NCBI RefSeq assembly: GCF_002813445.1 | Contig: NZ_PHHD01000001.1 | Location: 4,588,001-4,652,000 of the forward strand | Origin: Pseudomonas tolaasii NCPPB 2192 | Lineage (GTDB): Bacteria; Pseudomonadota; Gammaproteobacteria; Pseudomonadales; Pseudomonadaceae | Length of the DNA stretch: 64,000 nt | Direction: 5' to 3' | Part shown: piece by piece, positions 55,326-62,977 of the stretch | How positions within the stretch are numbered: the first letter of the stretch is position 1 | Layout: every line of letters starts with the position of its first letter | The notes under the pieces: generated by a model | The model's input: the letters and a program-made list of their open reading frames with translations, nothing else | Told to the model about the DNA's origin: nothing | The model's database searches: none | Position numbers and translations under genes: made by a program

Positions 55326-56672
55326 TTATGCGCTTTGACCGACCACTTGCAAACGGTGCGCGGTAGCGCTGCTGATGGCGTCTTCGAAACGGTCAAGTAC
55401 GCTGCCCACTTGGGCTTCGGTGATGGTCAGGGCGGGCAGGAAGCGCAAGACCGAACCGTGGCGCCCACCGGTTTCGATGACGAGGCCGTTGTCGAAGCAG
55501 TTCAGCTTGATCGCCTTGGCCAGTGTGCCATCGCCCAGGCCGGCACGGCTTTCGGTTCGCGGTTTGGTGACCTCGACGCCGATCATCAGGCCGCGCCCAC
55601 GTACGTCGGCAATCGCATCATGGCGCAGGGCAATGTCTTGCAGGCCGGCGAGCAGTTGCGCGCCGCGTGCGGCGGCGTGTTCCACCAGACCCGCCTGGCG
55701 AATGTGGCGCATGGTTGCGCGCCCGGCGACCATAGCGATTTGATTGCCCCGGAACGTACCGGCGTGCATACCCGGGCCCCAGGTGTCGAGGTGTTCGGCG
55801 TAGACAATGACCGACAGCGGGTAGCCGCCACCGATGGCTTTGGACAGCACCAGAATATCGGGGACGATCCCCGCGTGCTCAATGGCAAAGGTGCTGCCGG
55901 TACGACCCAGACCGGTCTGTACTTCGTCGATGATCAGCACGATACCCAGCTCACGGGTGATCTCGCGCAGCCCGCGCAGCCAGACGTTCGAGGCGGGAAT
56001 GCAGCCGCCTTCGCCTTGCACCACTTCGACCAGCACGGCGGCCGGGCGGGTGACGCCGCCTTCAGGGTCCGACAGCACAGTGCGGATGTACTCGAGCGAC
56101 AGCTGGTCGGTTTGCTCGCCGTCGGTACCGAACGGGCAGCGGAAGCGGTACGGAAAGGGCAGGAAATGGGTGTTTTGTGCCGTGACGTTGGGGATGCCCT
56201 TGGGGTTGAGATTACCCATGGCCGAAAGGGCGCCCGCTGTCATGCCGTGATAGCCACCGTGAAACGCCATCAATGCCGCGCGTTTGGTGTAGTGGCGCGC
56301 CAGCTTGATTGCTGCTTCCACCGCGTCCGAGCCGCTGGGGCCGCAGAACAGGATCTTGCTGGTGTCGCGCATGCCTGCCGGCAGTTGTGAATACAGCTCC
56401 TGCACGAAGGCATGTTTGGCCGGGGTGGCCAGGTCCAGTGCTTGCTGCAACTGGTCGGTGCCCAGGAACTCCAGCACCGCGTCTTTGACTTCCGGGGGGT
56501 TATGGCCCAGCGCCAGGGTACCGGCGTTGGCCAGGCAGTCGAGGTATTCCTTGCCTTGCGCATCCCTGAGCCACACCCCATTGCCGCTGACGAACAGGCG
56601 CTGGAAATTGGCGGCATAGGTGCGTGCGTTGGATTCGACTTTCTTCAGATAACTTAGCTCTTCCATAGTCAT
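55326..56672 (-). CDS. dat: Diaminobutyrate-2-oxoglutarate aminotransferase
   Basis: 448 residues from the chosen ATG (56672; MTMEELSYLK). An upstream TTG at 56720 would add 16 residues and is less likely; a second ATG lies two codons inside. It is a class III PLP aminotransferase: the cofactor Asp is in IIDEVQTGLGRTG, the PLP lysine in LSKAIGGGYP, and GPSGSDAVEAAIKLAR and GTFRGNQIAM are typical of the diaminobutyrate branch. It converts aspartate semialdehyde plus glutamate to L-2,4-diaminobutyrate, the substrate of module 17. It converges on macB and lies downstream of a luxR gene on the same strand. Fluorescent pseudomonads usually have another such enzyme (PvdH) for pyoverdine, so this copy looks dedicated. 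A relative acting on another omega-amino acid cannot be excluded. Confidence 0.87.
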   Translation of the reverse strand: MTMEELSYLKKVESNARTYAANFQRLFVSGNGVWLRDAQGKEYLDCLANAGTLALGHNPPEVKDAVLEFLGTDQLQQALDLATPAKHAFVQELYSQLPAGMRDTSKILFCGPSGSDAVEAAIKLARHYTKRAALMAFHGGYHGMTAGALSAMGNLNPKGIPNVTAQNTHFLPFPYRFRCPFGTDGEQTDQLSLEYIRTVLSDPEGGVTRPAAVLVEVVQGEGGCIPASNVWLRGLREITRELGIVLIIDEVQTGLGRTGSTFAIEHAGIVPDILVLSKAIGGGYPLSVIVYAEHLDTWGPGMHAGTFRGNQIAMVAGRATMRHIRQAGLVEHAAARGAQLLAGLQDIALRHDAIADVRGRGLMIGVEVTKPRTESRAGLGDGTLAKAIKLNCFDNGLVIETGGRHGSVLRFLPALTITEAQVGSVLDRFEDAISSATAHRLQVVGQSA

Positions 56673-57081
56673 GCACTCATCGGCTGCGGCAAACGCAGCG
56701 CTGGAAAGTTGATGGAACAAGAGACGGTGTTTAATCCATAACAGCGACTATTTTCAGACAGTAAACAGTGGGCCGCAGAGAGGGCTGAATTACAGTCGAA
56801 AGTGACAAATAAGTTAAGCCGAACAGTCGCTGAGACAAGCGCCGTCCGGGCAACTTAAAAGCATGCTTAGTTTGAAGGAAGGTGGCCGTTATCGCTATTG
56901 ACGCAGACGCCGGATGTCCCCGATATCTCTGTCATTTAACAGGGCCTTTAGAGTGGGAAGTTAATGGCGGTGATGGGGCGTTGGAACGAACAGCAGGGCG
57001 GCTCATTAGAAGGCATTTTAGCGTGCCGCCGCCCGTGGAATGGAAAGTAACGTCGCGGTTTTGCCAAAGGCAAACATGACA
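56673..57081. other. Gene-free 409-bp spacer between aminotransferase and luxR
   Basis: More A/T-rich than the NRPS genes. A TTTGCC-AAA-GGCAAA hairpin lies at about 57058-57074, just after the luxR stop on the minus strand, without a good T-run. A TGTCCCC half-site resembling the box at 30605 occurs near 56916, but its partner arm is missing. No promoter stands out by eye; the aminotransferase promoter is probably here. Confidence 0.4.
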
Positions 57082-57924
57082 TTATTGTGGCAAGTCAGAC
57101 GTGATCGGTATCGCCGGGTTGGCATGCATCCAGCGAACAAGAGAGTGCCGACCGCTGATGCCCATTTTAATGACGGCACGTTTCAGATAACTCTCCACCG
57201 TATTGACTTTCAATGCCAGTGCTTCAGCCAGTTCAGGCGCGGTTCGCCCGGCCAGGAGTCCGGTGCAGATTTCCTTCTCGCGGTTGGACAGGTGCAAGCC
57301 CGACTGCTGCAAGCGCTCCTCGAAACGCTGGCGCAATGAGCTGGTGTCCCCGTTTTCAGGGACAAAATCCAGGGCGCCTGGTTTTTTGTCCGGCAACGCT
57401 TGAGGATTTATAGCGTTAATGTGCTTCTCTACCAACGGCAGCAGCAACGAGGAGAAATCCTTGAGGATTATTTGCTCTTGCGTTGAGAAGTTTTGCACCT
57501 GCGTGCGATAGAACGAGAGTATATAAAAGTATTCATTCTTTCTTGACTGAAGGTGCAATTGGGAACTGAACGTGATGGGGGCCAAATCGTTCTTTACATT
57601 GCCGTTAACGGTGAATGAAAAGTTTGCCTTGGAGGCGCCGATCGGGGCGTCGATCAGTCGCGAATCGTTTGACAGTGCAAGGGTTTTTTCCGGTTCGGAT
57701 TCAATCAGCCCGTTCATGCATTCCGTACTGAGAATCTGCGCGCCGAGGGGGCTGCATTCGGCACGTGGCAGTCCCGCACTTTTGGCGCGTATTTGCGTAA
57801 TGTGCGTCGCGTCCACGGGCAACTTGGCCAGCACCAAATCATGCAGCAGCCGGGGGAAATTGCGGCTGCCCGTACTGGCGATGACCTTACCGATGAGAGG
57901 GAACAGCGTTTGTGAGTTCATCAT
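57082..57924 (-). CDS. LuxR-family transcriptional regulator of the lipopeptide locus
   Basis: 280 residues from ATG 57924 (MMNSQTLF); GGTGA lies just upstream. The frame stays open to a TTG at 58038 with another ATG at 57987, so the start is uncertain. The C-terminal LuxR/GerE helix-turn-helix (residues about 210-265: LSNREKEICTGLLAGRTAPELA, then NTVESYLKRAVIKMGI) is clear. The N-terminal ~190 residues show no autoinducer-binding or receiver signature that I recognise. LuxR proteins of this layout sit next to macAB in many Pseudomonas lipopeptide loci and activate them, so the same role is inferred here, with the palindrome at 30605 as possible target. Upstream DNA is A/T-rich relative to the NRPS genes. 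Confidence 0.85.
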   Translation of the reverse strand: MMNSQTLFPLIGKVIASTGSRNFPRLLHDLVLAKLPVDATHITQIRAKSAGLPRAECSPLGAQILSTECMNGLIESEPEKTLALSNDSRLIDAPIGASKANFSFTVNGNVKNDLAPITFSSQLHLQSRKNEYFYILSFYRTQVQNFSTQEQIILKDFSSLLLPLVEKHINAINPQALPDKKPGALDFVPENGDTSSLRQRFEERLQQSGLHLSNREKEICTGLLAGRTAPELAEALALKVNTVESYLKRAVIKMGISGRHSLVRWMHANPAIPITSDLPQ

Positions 57925-58001
57925 TTCACCGTCATGTTTCGAATTAAGGGTTGACGCAGTGGGTGGATGAGAGTGATTGACGTGCATTCCGATAGTGACC
58001 T

Positions 58002-58017
58002 GAGGTCGGCTGACCTC
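58002..58017. promoter_or_regulatory. Inverted repeat upstream of luxR
   Basis: GAGGTC-GGCT-GACCTC, perfect 6-bp arms, 78 bases before the chosen luxR start; a related TGACC lies just to its left. It may be an operator or leader hairpin. Its right arm overlaps a good AAGGAGG ribosome-site sequence (minus strand) that has no start codon at proper spacing. Confidence 0.4.
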
Positions 58018-58146
58018 CTTGCAAGGCTGCAATATCAAGAAAAATCAGGGTTTTATTGCATGTTGGTAAAGGGTGTCCTAGCATGTTTCTGAGTGATGGC
58101 AGAATGATATTGGTGGGGCGGTTGTGCGGTGTTTCCTGCCCGCGCT

Positions 58147-58752
58147 TCATCCCTGAATCAACCGTTGTGTGCCCATCAGCATCGACAGCAAGCCGATGCC
58201 CAGCAGGAACAAACTGGGCGCTTTTGCCATGATTTTTTGGGCGGTCACGCTGGGCAGCAATTGGCGCGAGATGGCGCCGTAGACCAGTAGAATGGTGACG
58301 TCGATCACACCCCAGATCAGTGCGAGCACCAGACCCTGTTTAATGAAGTCGCCGTCGGGTTCAATGAACCCCGGCAGAAAGGCCAGGAAAAACAGGATGT
58401 CCTTTGGATTGGAAAGGCCCACTTTGAGGGCCCTCCAAAAAAAGTGACGCTGGCTGTTTTGTACGGTTGCCACGCCGTCGGCGCTGCTGAGCAGGCTGTT
58501 GATTCCCAGCCAGGCCAGGTACAGACCGCCGACCAACTGGCCCCAGTTCAACAGCGTCGGGCTGACGTCCAACGCGGTATAGATCAGGGTCAGGGTGATC
58601 AGCAGCAACAGTTGGGCGGACAGAACGCCGCCCGTGATCGTCGCGGTGGGCCAGGCTTGTCTGGCATCGGAAATGACCAGGGCCACCACCGGACCGGGAG
58701 AAGCAATCAGGAAGAACACGGCAAGTGCGAAGGTCAGGTGCAGCATGGTCAT
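58147..58752 (-). CDS. LysE/RhtB-family amino-acid exporter
   Basis: 201 residues. The start ATG overlaps the stop of the upstream hydroxylase gene (ATGA, 58749-58752), so the two are translationally coupled. The protein is almost all hydrophobic helices: about residues 5-27, 38-62, 68-88, 112-130, 140-163 and 178-197. The N-terminal SPGPVVALVI and the central GLSNPKDILFFLAFLPGFI are the family hallmarks. Members export amino acids and derivatives from the cytoplasm. Coupling to an amino-acid hydroxylase suggests the cargo is the hydroxylated amino acid, but this is inference. Confidence 0.93.
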   Translation of the reverse strand: MTMLHLTFALAVFFLIASPGPVVALVISDARQAWPTATITGGVLSAQLLLLITLTLIYTALDVSPTLLNWGQLVGGLYLAWLGINSLLSSADGVATVQNSQRHFFWRALKVGLSNPKDILFFLAFLPGFIEPDGDFIKQGLVLALIWGVIDVTILLVYGAISRQLLPSVTAQKIMAKAPSLFLLGIGLLSMLMGTQRLIQG

Positions 58753-59639
58753 AGGGTGGTTACCAGATCCAGGACACGTGTATTTTTACCCAGCCGTTGC
58801 GCGTAGTAGCGGTAGCCGGCCACCGCAAACGTGCGTTGGATCCAGCGGTCACTTCCGTCGAGGCTGGCGGAAAATGCGCTGCGGGCATGGGCGGTTTTGC
58901 GGTTGTCGATGATCAACAAATCACCGGCGTTGAGGCGCACAGGATGAGCAACTTCCCAGGCGGCTTTGCGCAGGGCCTCCAGTTTCTCTTGCGCCTCTTT
59001 ACTGCGGGCGACCATGAACTGGGGGTCGAAGCGAAAAAAGGGCGACTCAGGGTCGCCGTAAAGAACCGTTTGTTTTTGATTTATATCAATTCGGCAATTT
59101 TTTTCCGTGGCGCAGTAGTCCGACAGGAAGTTGTATTTTTCTTCATGAAAATAGGCGAGGTCTTGCGGCGTCAGAATATCGCGGATGCCATCGATGGAAC
59201 TGATAAAAGTGGCCGCCTCGGCACCCGGGTCCTGGCGCAGACAAAACAGCACCAGGTAATCCGGCGAGACCGCGTGAAATGCATTTTCGGTGTGCAGTTC
59301 GAGTTCGCAATCGTAACTGTCCGAGTTGGCCAGTTTGGAGTGTTTTTTATGCGGGAAGAAGTTGTTAATGATGGCGCCGTCTGATTCCTGGATATAACCA
59401 ATCGGGTCGCCGAGCATGGCCGTCGCTTTCAGGATGATTTGTTCGCTGATGGTGCATTCTTTATTCAGCCCGGCGCGATCGCTGGGGGTCGGAGGCACCG
59501 TGCCGATTGGCAGGTTTTTCAAATGCAGGAAGCCTTTTTTGTTACCGAAAAGGCGGAAATTCAATATGTCGGACTCTACCGCTTGATCGAGTCGGGTGTG
59601 CTGAATGCTGGAGGACAGGAATTGATTGAAATCGGGCAT
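58749..59639 (-). CDS. Fe(II)/2-oxoglutarate-dependent amino-acid hydroxylase (clavaminate synthase/AsnO/KDO-like)
   Basis: 296 residues from ATG 59639; the ribosome site is weak. The iron motif is HTEN (residues 116-119, in ELELHTENAF), the HxE form of the clavaminate synthase-like branch, followed by SPDYLVLFCLRQDPGAEA. The distal part IIDNRKTAHARSAF gives the second His, and DRWIQRTFAV holds the Arg expected to bind 2-oxoglutarate. This arrangement is shared with AsnO, VioC (arginine) and KDO lysine hydroxylases, which oxidise free L-amino acids at C3 or C4. Basic substrates seem likely, but the exact one cannot be read from sequence. The gene is coupled to the lysE-type gene and divergent from a lysR gene. 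Known tolaasins carry no hydroxylated residue needing it. Confidence 0.85.
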   Translation of the reverse strand: MPDFNQFLSSSIQHTRLDQAVESDILNFRLFGNKKGFLHLKNLPIGTVPPTPSDRAGLNKECTISEQIILKATAMLGDPIGYIQESDGAIINNFFPHKKHSKLANSDSYDCELELHTENAFHAVSPDYLVLFCLRQDPGAEAATFISSIDGIRDILTPQDLAYFHEEKYNFLSDYCATEKNCRIDINQKQTVLYGDPESPFFRFDPQFMVARSKEAQEKLEALRKAAWEVAHPVRLNAGDLLIIDNRKTAHARSAFSASLDGSDRWIQRTFAVAGYRYYAQRLGKNTRVLDLVTTL

Positions 59640-59746
59640 GATAAGTTGTCTGCTGTGTGTTTAAGAATGGTGAAGGCCACAGAGGGGAGGGGGCATGCCG
59701 TACGCAATAATAGTTAGAGGTAAGTTGCTGTTGCGCTCGAGCGTTT

Positions 59747-59766
59747 AATAAGTTCTATCGCTTATT
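59747..59766. promoter_or_regulatory. Candidate LysR operator in the divergent promoter region
   Basis: AATAAG-N8-CTTATT, perfect 6-bp arms, in the 189-base A/T-rich gap between the hydroxylase and lysR genes. The A/T-rich dyad resembles LysR-type sites (ATAAN-N7/8-NTTAT) and is well placed to control both directions. No convincing sigma70 pair was found. Confidence 0.5.
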
Positions 59767-59828
59767 TATATGGTTCATTATTTGGCAAGCGCACTGTATT
59801 TAAAAGCAGAAAAAAAGGACAGGTAAGG

Positions 59829-60779
59829 ATGAGTAAAAATCATGGTGCTCTGGATCAAATGGTCCGTCGACTGCCGCCGCTTTACGCATTACGCGCCTTT
59901 GAATTGGCCGCGCGTTTCAGCTCATTTACCCAGGCCGCAGAAAACCTGTTCATCACCCAAAGTGCCGTGAGCCGGCACGTTAAAACCCTCGAAGAGCATT
60001 TTGGTTGCGCGTTGTTCGACCGCAAGGGGCCGAAAATTTTCCTCACTCAGGCCGGGCGATTGCTCGCGCAGGAATTGCGAATCGGCTTTCGTTTGATCGA
60101 GCACGCCTGCACCACCACCAGCCGCAAGGAGCACACCTTGCGCGTCAAGGCGCCATCGACCTTGACAATGCGCTGGTTGCTGCATGTGCTGGATGAGTTC
60201 AACACCGTCGACGGTGCGGAGCAGGCGCAATTGTCCAGTGAGTGGATGGATGTGGACTTCGTCAACTTTGATGTTGAGCCCTTCGACTGTGCGGTGTTGT
60301 TGGGCAACGGTCGCTTCAGCAGTGACCTGGGGTTCATCAAGCTGTTCGATGAATGGCTGATTCCGGTCTGCTCGCCAAGCTTGCTGGCGCAGCACGAACA
60401 GAATGGTGACGGCGTGTTTTCCGCAGAGTTGATTCACCCTTCCCGGGATCGGCGTGACTGGCAACGCTGGCTGGAACGCGTGGGCTTGATGTCGGCGGTG
60501 TCCTGGCAGAAAGGCAAGATTTTCGACACGCTGGAGTTGGGCATTTCCGCCGCCATTCAAGGTCGGGGCGTGTCCATCGGCGATCTGGCACTGGTAGGTG
60601 ACGAACTGGTCAAGGGCTCCCTGGTGCTGCCCTACAACAAGGCCGTCAGCACGGGCGACAGCTACTATCTGGTCTGGCCGGCGCGCAGCAATAGCAACGC
60701 AACGCTGGAGAGCTTCAAGCGTTACTTGCTCGAAGCCGTGCCGGTCATCGACGAGCGCGGGTTGGAGTTTTTGAGTTGA
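59829..60779 (+). CDS. LysR-family transcriptional regulator, GcvA-like
   Basis: 316 residues. ATG at 59829 with AGGACAGG/AAGG just upstream. The N-terminal winged helix (residues about 14-75: LPPLYALRAFELAARFSSFTQ, then QSAVSRHVKTLEEHFG) is of the GcvA subgroup (LPPLxALRAFE). The rest is the periplasmic-binding-like effector domain with the usual VCSPSLLAQ segment. Divergent to the hydroxylase-exporter pair, so it most likely senses an amino acid and controls that pair. It converges on nrdB. Confidence 0.92.
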   Translation: MSKNHGALDQMVRRLPPLYALRAFELAARFSSFTQAAENLFITQSAVSRHVKTLEEHFGCALFDRKGPKIFLTQAGRLLAQELRIGFRLIEHACTTTSRKEHTLRVKAPSTLTMRWLLHVLDEFNTVDGAEQAQLSSEWMDVDFVNFDVEPFDCAVLLGNGRFSSDLGFIKLFDEWLIPVCSPSLLAQHEQNGDGVFSAELIHPSRDRRDWQRWLERVGLMSAVSWQKGKIFDTLELGISAAIQGRGVSIGDLALVGDELVKGSLVLPYNKAVSTGDSYYLVWPARSNSNATLESFKRYLLEAVPVIDERGLEFLS

Positions 60780-60800
60780 GTGCGGAGCCTGTTGGCAATA

Positions 60801-60834
60801 AAAAAAGCCACTTCAGCGGCGGGCTGAAGTGGCT
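60801..60834 (-). terminator. Intrinsic terminator of nrdB
   Basis: AGCCACTTCAGC (60806-60817), five-base loop, complementary arm to 60834. The run of A on the plus strand to its left is a T-run on the minus strand, so it ends nrdB transcription; it has no T-run for lysR. Confidence 0.88.
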
Positions 60835-60902
60835 TGGCAGGACTGGGTTGTCACGGGCCCGCAACACGTGCATACACCCGTGAAAACCCTCGTGGAGCGG
60901 GA

Positions 60903-62153
60903 TCAATCCCAGCTCAGCGCACCACCGGTCTGATACTCGATCACGCGGGTTTCGAAGAAGTTCTTCTCTTTCTTCAAGTCCATGATTTCGCTCATCCACG
61001 GGAACGGGTTGGTGGTCCCCGGATATTCTTCCTTCAAGCCAATCTGCGACAGACGACGGTTAGCGATGAACTTCAGATAGTCCTCCATCATCGCCGCATT
61101 CATGCCCAGCACACCACGTGGCATGGTATCCCGCGCATATTCGATTTCCAGCTGCGTCCCCTGCAAAATCATCTGGGTCGCTTCTTCCTTCATCTCGGCA
61201 TCCCACAAGTGTGGGTTTTCGATTTTGATCTGGTTGATCACATCAATACCGAAGTTCAGGTGCATCGATTCATCGCGCAGGATGTACTGGAACTGCTCGG
61301 CCACGCCGGTCATTTTGTTGCGGCGGCCCATCGACAAAATCTGGGTGAAGCCGCAGTAGAAGAAGATGCCTTCCAGCACGCAGTAGTAAGCGACCAGGTT
61401 GCGCAGCAGTTCTTTGTCGGTTTCGACGGTGCCGGTTTCGAACTTCGGATCGGAGATCGAGCGGGTGTACTTCAGGCCCCACGCCGCTTTCTTAGCGACC
61501 GATGGAATCTCGTGGTACATGTTGAAGATTTCGCCTTCATCCATGGCCAGCGATTCGATGCAGTACTGGTAGGCGTGGGTGTGGATCGCTTCTTCGAAGG
61601 CCTGGCGCAGGATGTACTGGCGGCACTCCGGGTTGGTGATCAGGCGGTAGACGGCCAGGACCAGGTTGTTCGCAACCAGGGAGTCGGCGGTGGAGAAGAA
61701 GCCGAGGTTGCGCATGACGATGCGACGTTCGTCGTCGGTCAGGCCTTCGGGGTTTTTCCACAGGGCGATGTCGGCGGTCATGTTGACCTCTTGCGGCATC
61801 CAGTGGTTGGCGCAGCCGTCGAGGTACTTCTGCCAGGCCCAGTCGTACTTGAAGGGTACGAGTTGGTTGAGGTCGGCGCGGCAGTTGATCATGCGCTTTT
61901 CGTCGACGGCGACGCGGGCGGAGGCGCCTTCGAGTTCGGCGAGGCCTTCGGCGACGTCGAGGCTGTCGAGGGCAGCTTTGGCGCGGATGATGGCGGCGGA
62001 GTCACTGGCGGTGACGGCGCGGGCTTCGATGGCGGCAGCGGCGCCGGCACCGTCGAGGCGGTCCATGTTGGCTTCGGTGGCGTGGCCGGCGTTGGCGCCT
62101 TTGATCACCGCTGCACCGGTGTCTTCGTTGTCGACTTCATCCCAACTCAGCAT
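60903..62153 (-). CDS. nrdB: Class Ia ribonucleotide reductase, beta subunit
   Basis: 416 residues. ATG at 62153 with AAGGAG 8 bases upstream. NrdB provides the di-iron/tyrosyl radical for reducing ribonucleotides to deoxyribonucleotides. The core is intact: FEEAIHTHAYQYC holds the Glu, His and radical Tyr in the spacing of E. coli E115/H118/Y122, and ILRDESMHLNFGIDVI holds the later ligands. An Ala-rich extension of ~85 residues precedes the core, as is usual in Pseudomonas NrdB. LSWD occurs at both termini (MLSWDEVD and GGALSWD). nrdA is not adjacent: the next gene upstream is divergent. Core-genome gene with its own promoter and NrdR boxes. Confidence 0.98.
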   Translation of the reverse strand: MLSWDEVDNEDTGAAVIKGANAGHATEANMDRLDGAGAAAAIEARAVTASDSAAIIRAKAALDSLDVAEGLAELEGASARVAVDEKRMINCRADLNQLVPFKYDWAWQKYLDGCANHWMPQEVNMTADIALWKNPEGLTDDERRIVMRNLGFFSTADSLVANNLVLAVYRLITNPECRQYILRQAFEEAIHTHAYQYCIESLAMDEGEIFNMYHEIPSVAKKAAWGLKYTRSISDPKFETGTVETDKELLRNLVAYYCVLEGIFFYCGFTQILSMGRRNKMTGVAEQFQYILRDESMHLNFGIDVINQIKIENPHLWDAEMKEEATQMILQGTQLEIEYARDTMPRGVLGMNAAMMEDYLKFIANRRLSQIGLKEEYPGTTNPFPWMSEIMDLKKEKNFFETRVIEYQTGGALSWD

Positions 62154-62251
62154 TGAAATTCTCCTTCCTGGTACTCGAAAAATAGGTGATTTGCAGGCTA
62201 CTCAGGCATTGAAAAAAAGCGCCTGGTGTGGTCGGTAAATGCCGAGCGCGC

Positions 62252-62299
62252 ACACTATGTAGTGGTCTGTTCTGTTTGTGGGCACACTATATGGGGTGT
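62252..62299. promoter_or_regulatory. Pair of NrdR boxes upstream of nrdB
   Basis: ACACTATGTAGTGGTC (62252-62267) and ACACTATATGGGGTGT (62284-62299) resemble the NrdR consensus acaCwAtATaTwGtgt. Their starts are 32 bases apart, about three helical turns, the usual spacing. The second box covers the -10 of the nrdB promoter and the first lies just downstream of the likely start, fitting repression by NrdR. Confidence 0.85.
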
Positions 62300-62314
62300 A
62301 ACAATGTTGGTCAA
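62286..62314 (-). promoter_or_regulatory. Sigma70 promoter of nrdB
   Basis: On the minus strand TTGACC (62314-62309), a 17-base spacer, then TATAGT (62291-62286). The predicted start is near 62279, giving a leader of ~125 bases before the nrdB ATG. Confidence 0.8.
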
Positions 62315-62340
62315 CGCACAACACAGGCCCGATCGTCGCA

Positions 62341-62366
62341 GGGGCATGAGAAAAACTCACAGCCCC
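62341..62366. other. Imperfect stem-loop between nrdB promoter and fae-like gene
   Basis: GGGGC..GAG-AAAAA-CTC..GCCCC folds with small internal mismatches. It has no T-run. It lies in the leader or promoter region of the plus-strand gene; function unknown. Confidence 0.3.
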
Positions 62367-62454
62367 ATGACTTTTAATGGTTACGGCCGCTTTCACCGCC
62401 GATGCTAAAAAATCGCCAACCAGCTCCCCCATAACAACAACGAGCGTTTGCGAA

Positions 62455-62967
62455 ATGAAAGCACTTGATCTGTACATCGGCGAAGGCTTCGAAGGCCCAG
62501 GCGTCAATGCTGCCCACATCAACATCCTCATCGGCCCGCGCAACGGCCCGGCCGGCCAGGCGTTCGCCAACAGCCTGGCGTCGCCAAGCCAGGGTCACTG
62601 CCCATTCATGGTGATCGCCCAGCCGAACATCCCGGTCAAGCCCATGACCCTCTACGTCAACAAGGCCGAAATCAGCAGCGACCTGCACGGCAACGCCACC
62701 TGGGGCGCGTCCCAGGCCGGTATCGCCAAGGCCGTGCTGGAAGCCTTGCTCGACGGCACCCTGCCACCGGAGGCCGAAGACGAGTGGGCCATCGTCACCG
62801 CCAACTGGGTCAACCCGGGCTGCGATGATCTGGATGCCGTCTACCTGAACAACTACAACGCCTGCCGCACTGCGATCCGCGCCGCCCTGACCGGCACGCC
62901 GTACACCGCGCAACTGGCGGACGTGGTCAACCACATCAGCAACCCTTTCTACACGCCCAAGGCCTGA
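62455..62967 (+). CDS. Formaldehyde-activating enzyme (Fae) homologue
   Basis: 170 residues from ATG 62455; the open frame extends upstream to 62377 but that part lacks family similarity. The whole protein resembles Fae: the N-terminal YIGEGFEGPGVNAAHINILIGPR with the catalytic-type His (residue 21), then AFANSL, VIAQPNIPVKPMTLYVNK and a helical C-terminal part, close to the ~170-residue family length. True Fae condenses formaldehyde with tetrahydromethanopterin, a cofactor pseudomonads are not known to make. This is probably a paralogue that handles formaldehyde or another small aldehyde differently. It lies 10 bases before an aldo/keto reductase, apparently one operon, and is divergent from nrdB. 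The function is inferred from the family only. Confidence 0.83.
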   Translation: MKALDLYIGEGFEGPGVNAAHINILIGPRNGPAGQAFANSLASPSQGHCPFMVIAQPNIPVKPMTLYVNKAEISSDLHGNATWGASQAGIAKAVLEALLDGTLPPEAEDEWAIVTANWVNPGCDDLDAVYLNNYNACRTAIRAALTGTPYTAQLADVVNHISNPFYTPKA

Positions 62968-62977
62968 GGAGAATCCC

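Noticed and set aside
55263..56390. Plus-strand open frame of 375 codons opposite the aminotransferase
   Set aside because: Starts inside the terminator hairpin and lies antisense to a well-conserved enzyme; no recognisable domain.
56673..56720. TTG start at 56720 for the aminotransferase
   Set aside because: No ribosome site and the 16 added residues are not family-like; ATG 56672 preferred.
56882..57079. 65-codon plus-strand frame in the aminotransferase-luxR gap
   Set aside because: GTG start with the purine run too close to it, low-complexity content and no recognisable family.
60834..62156. Plus-strand open frame of 440 codons opposite nrdB
   Set aside because: Exact antisense of nrdB, Val/Phe/Gly-rich and without family features.
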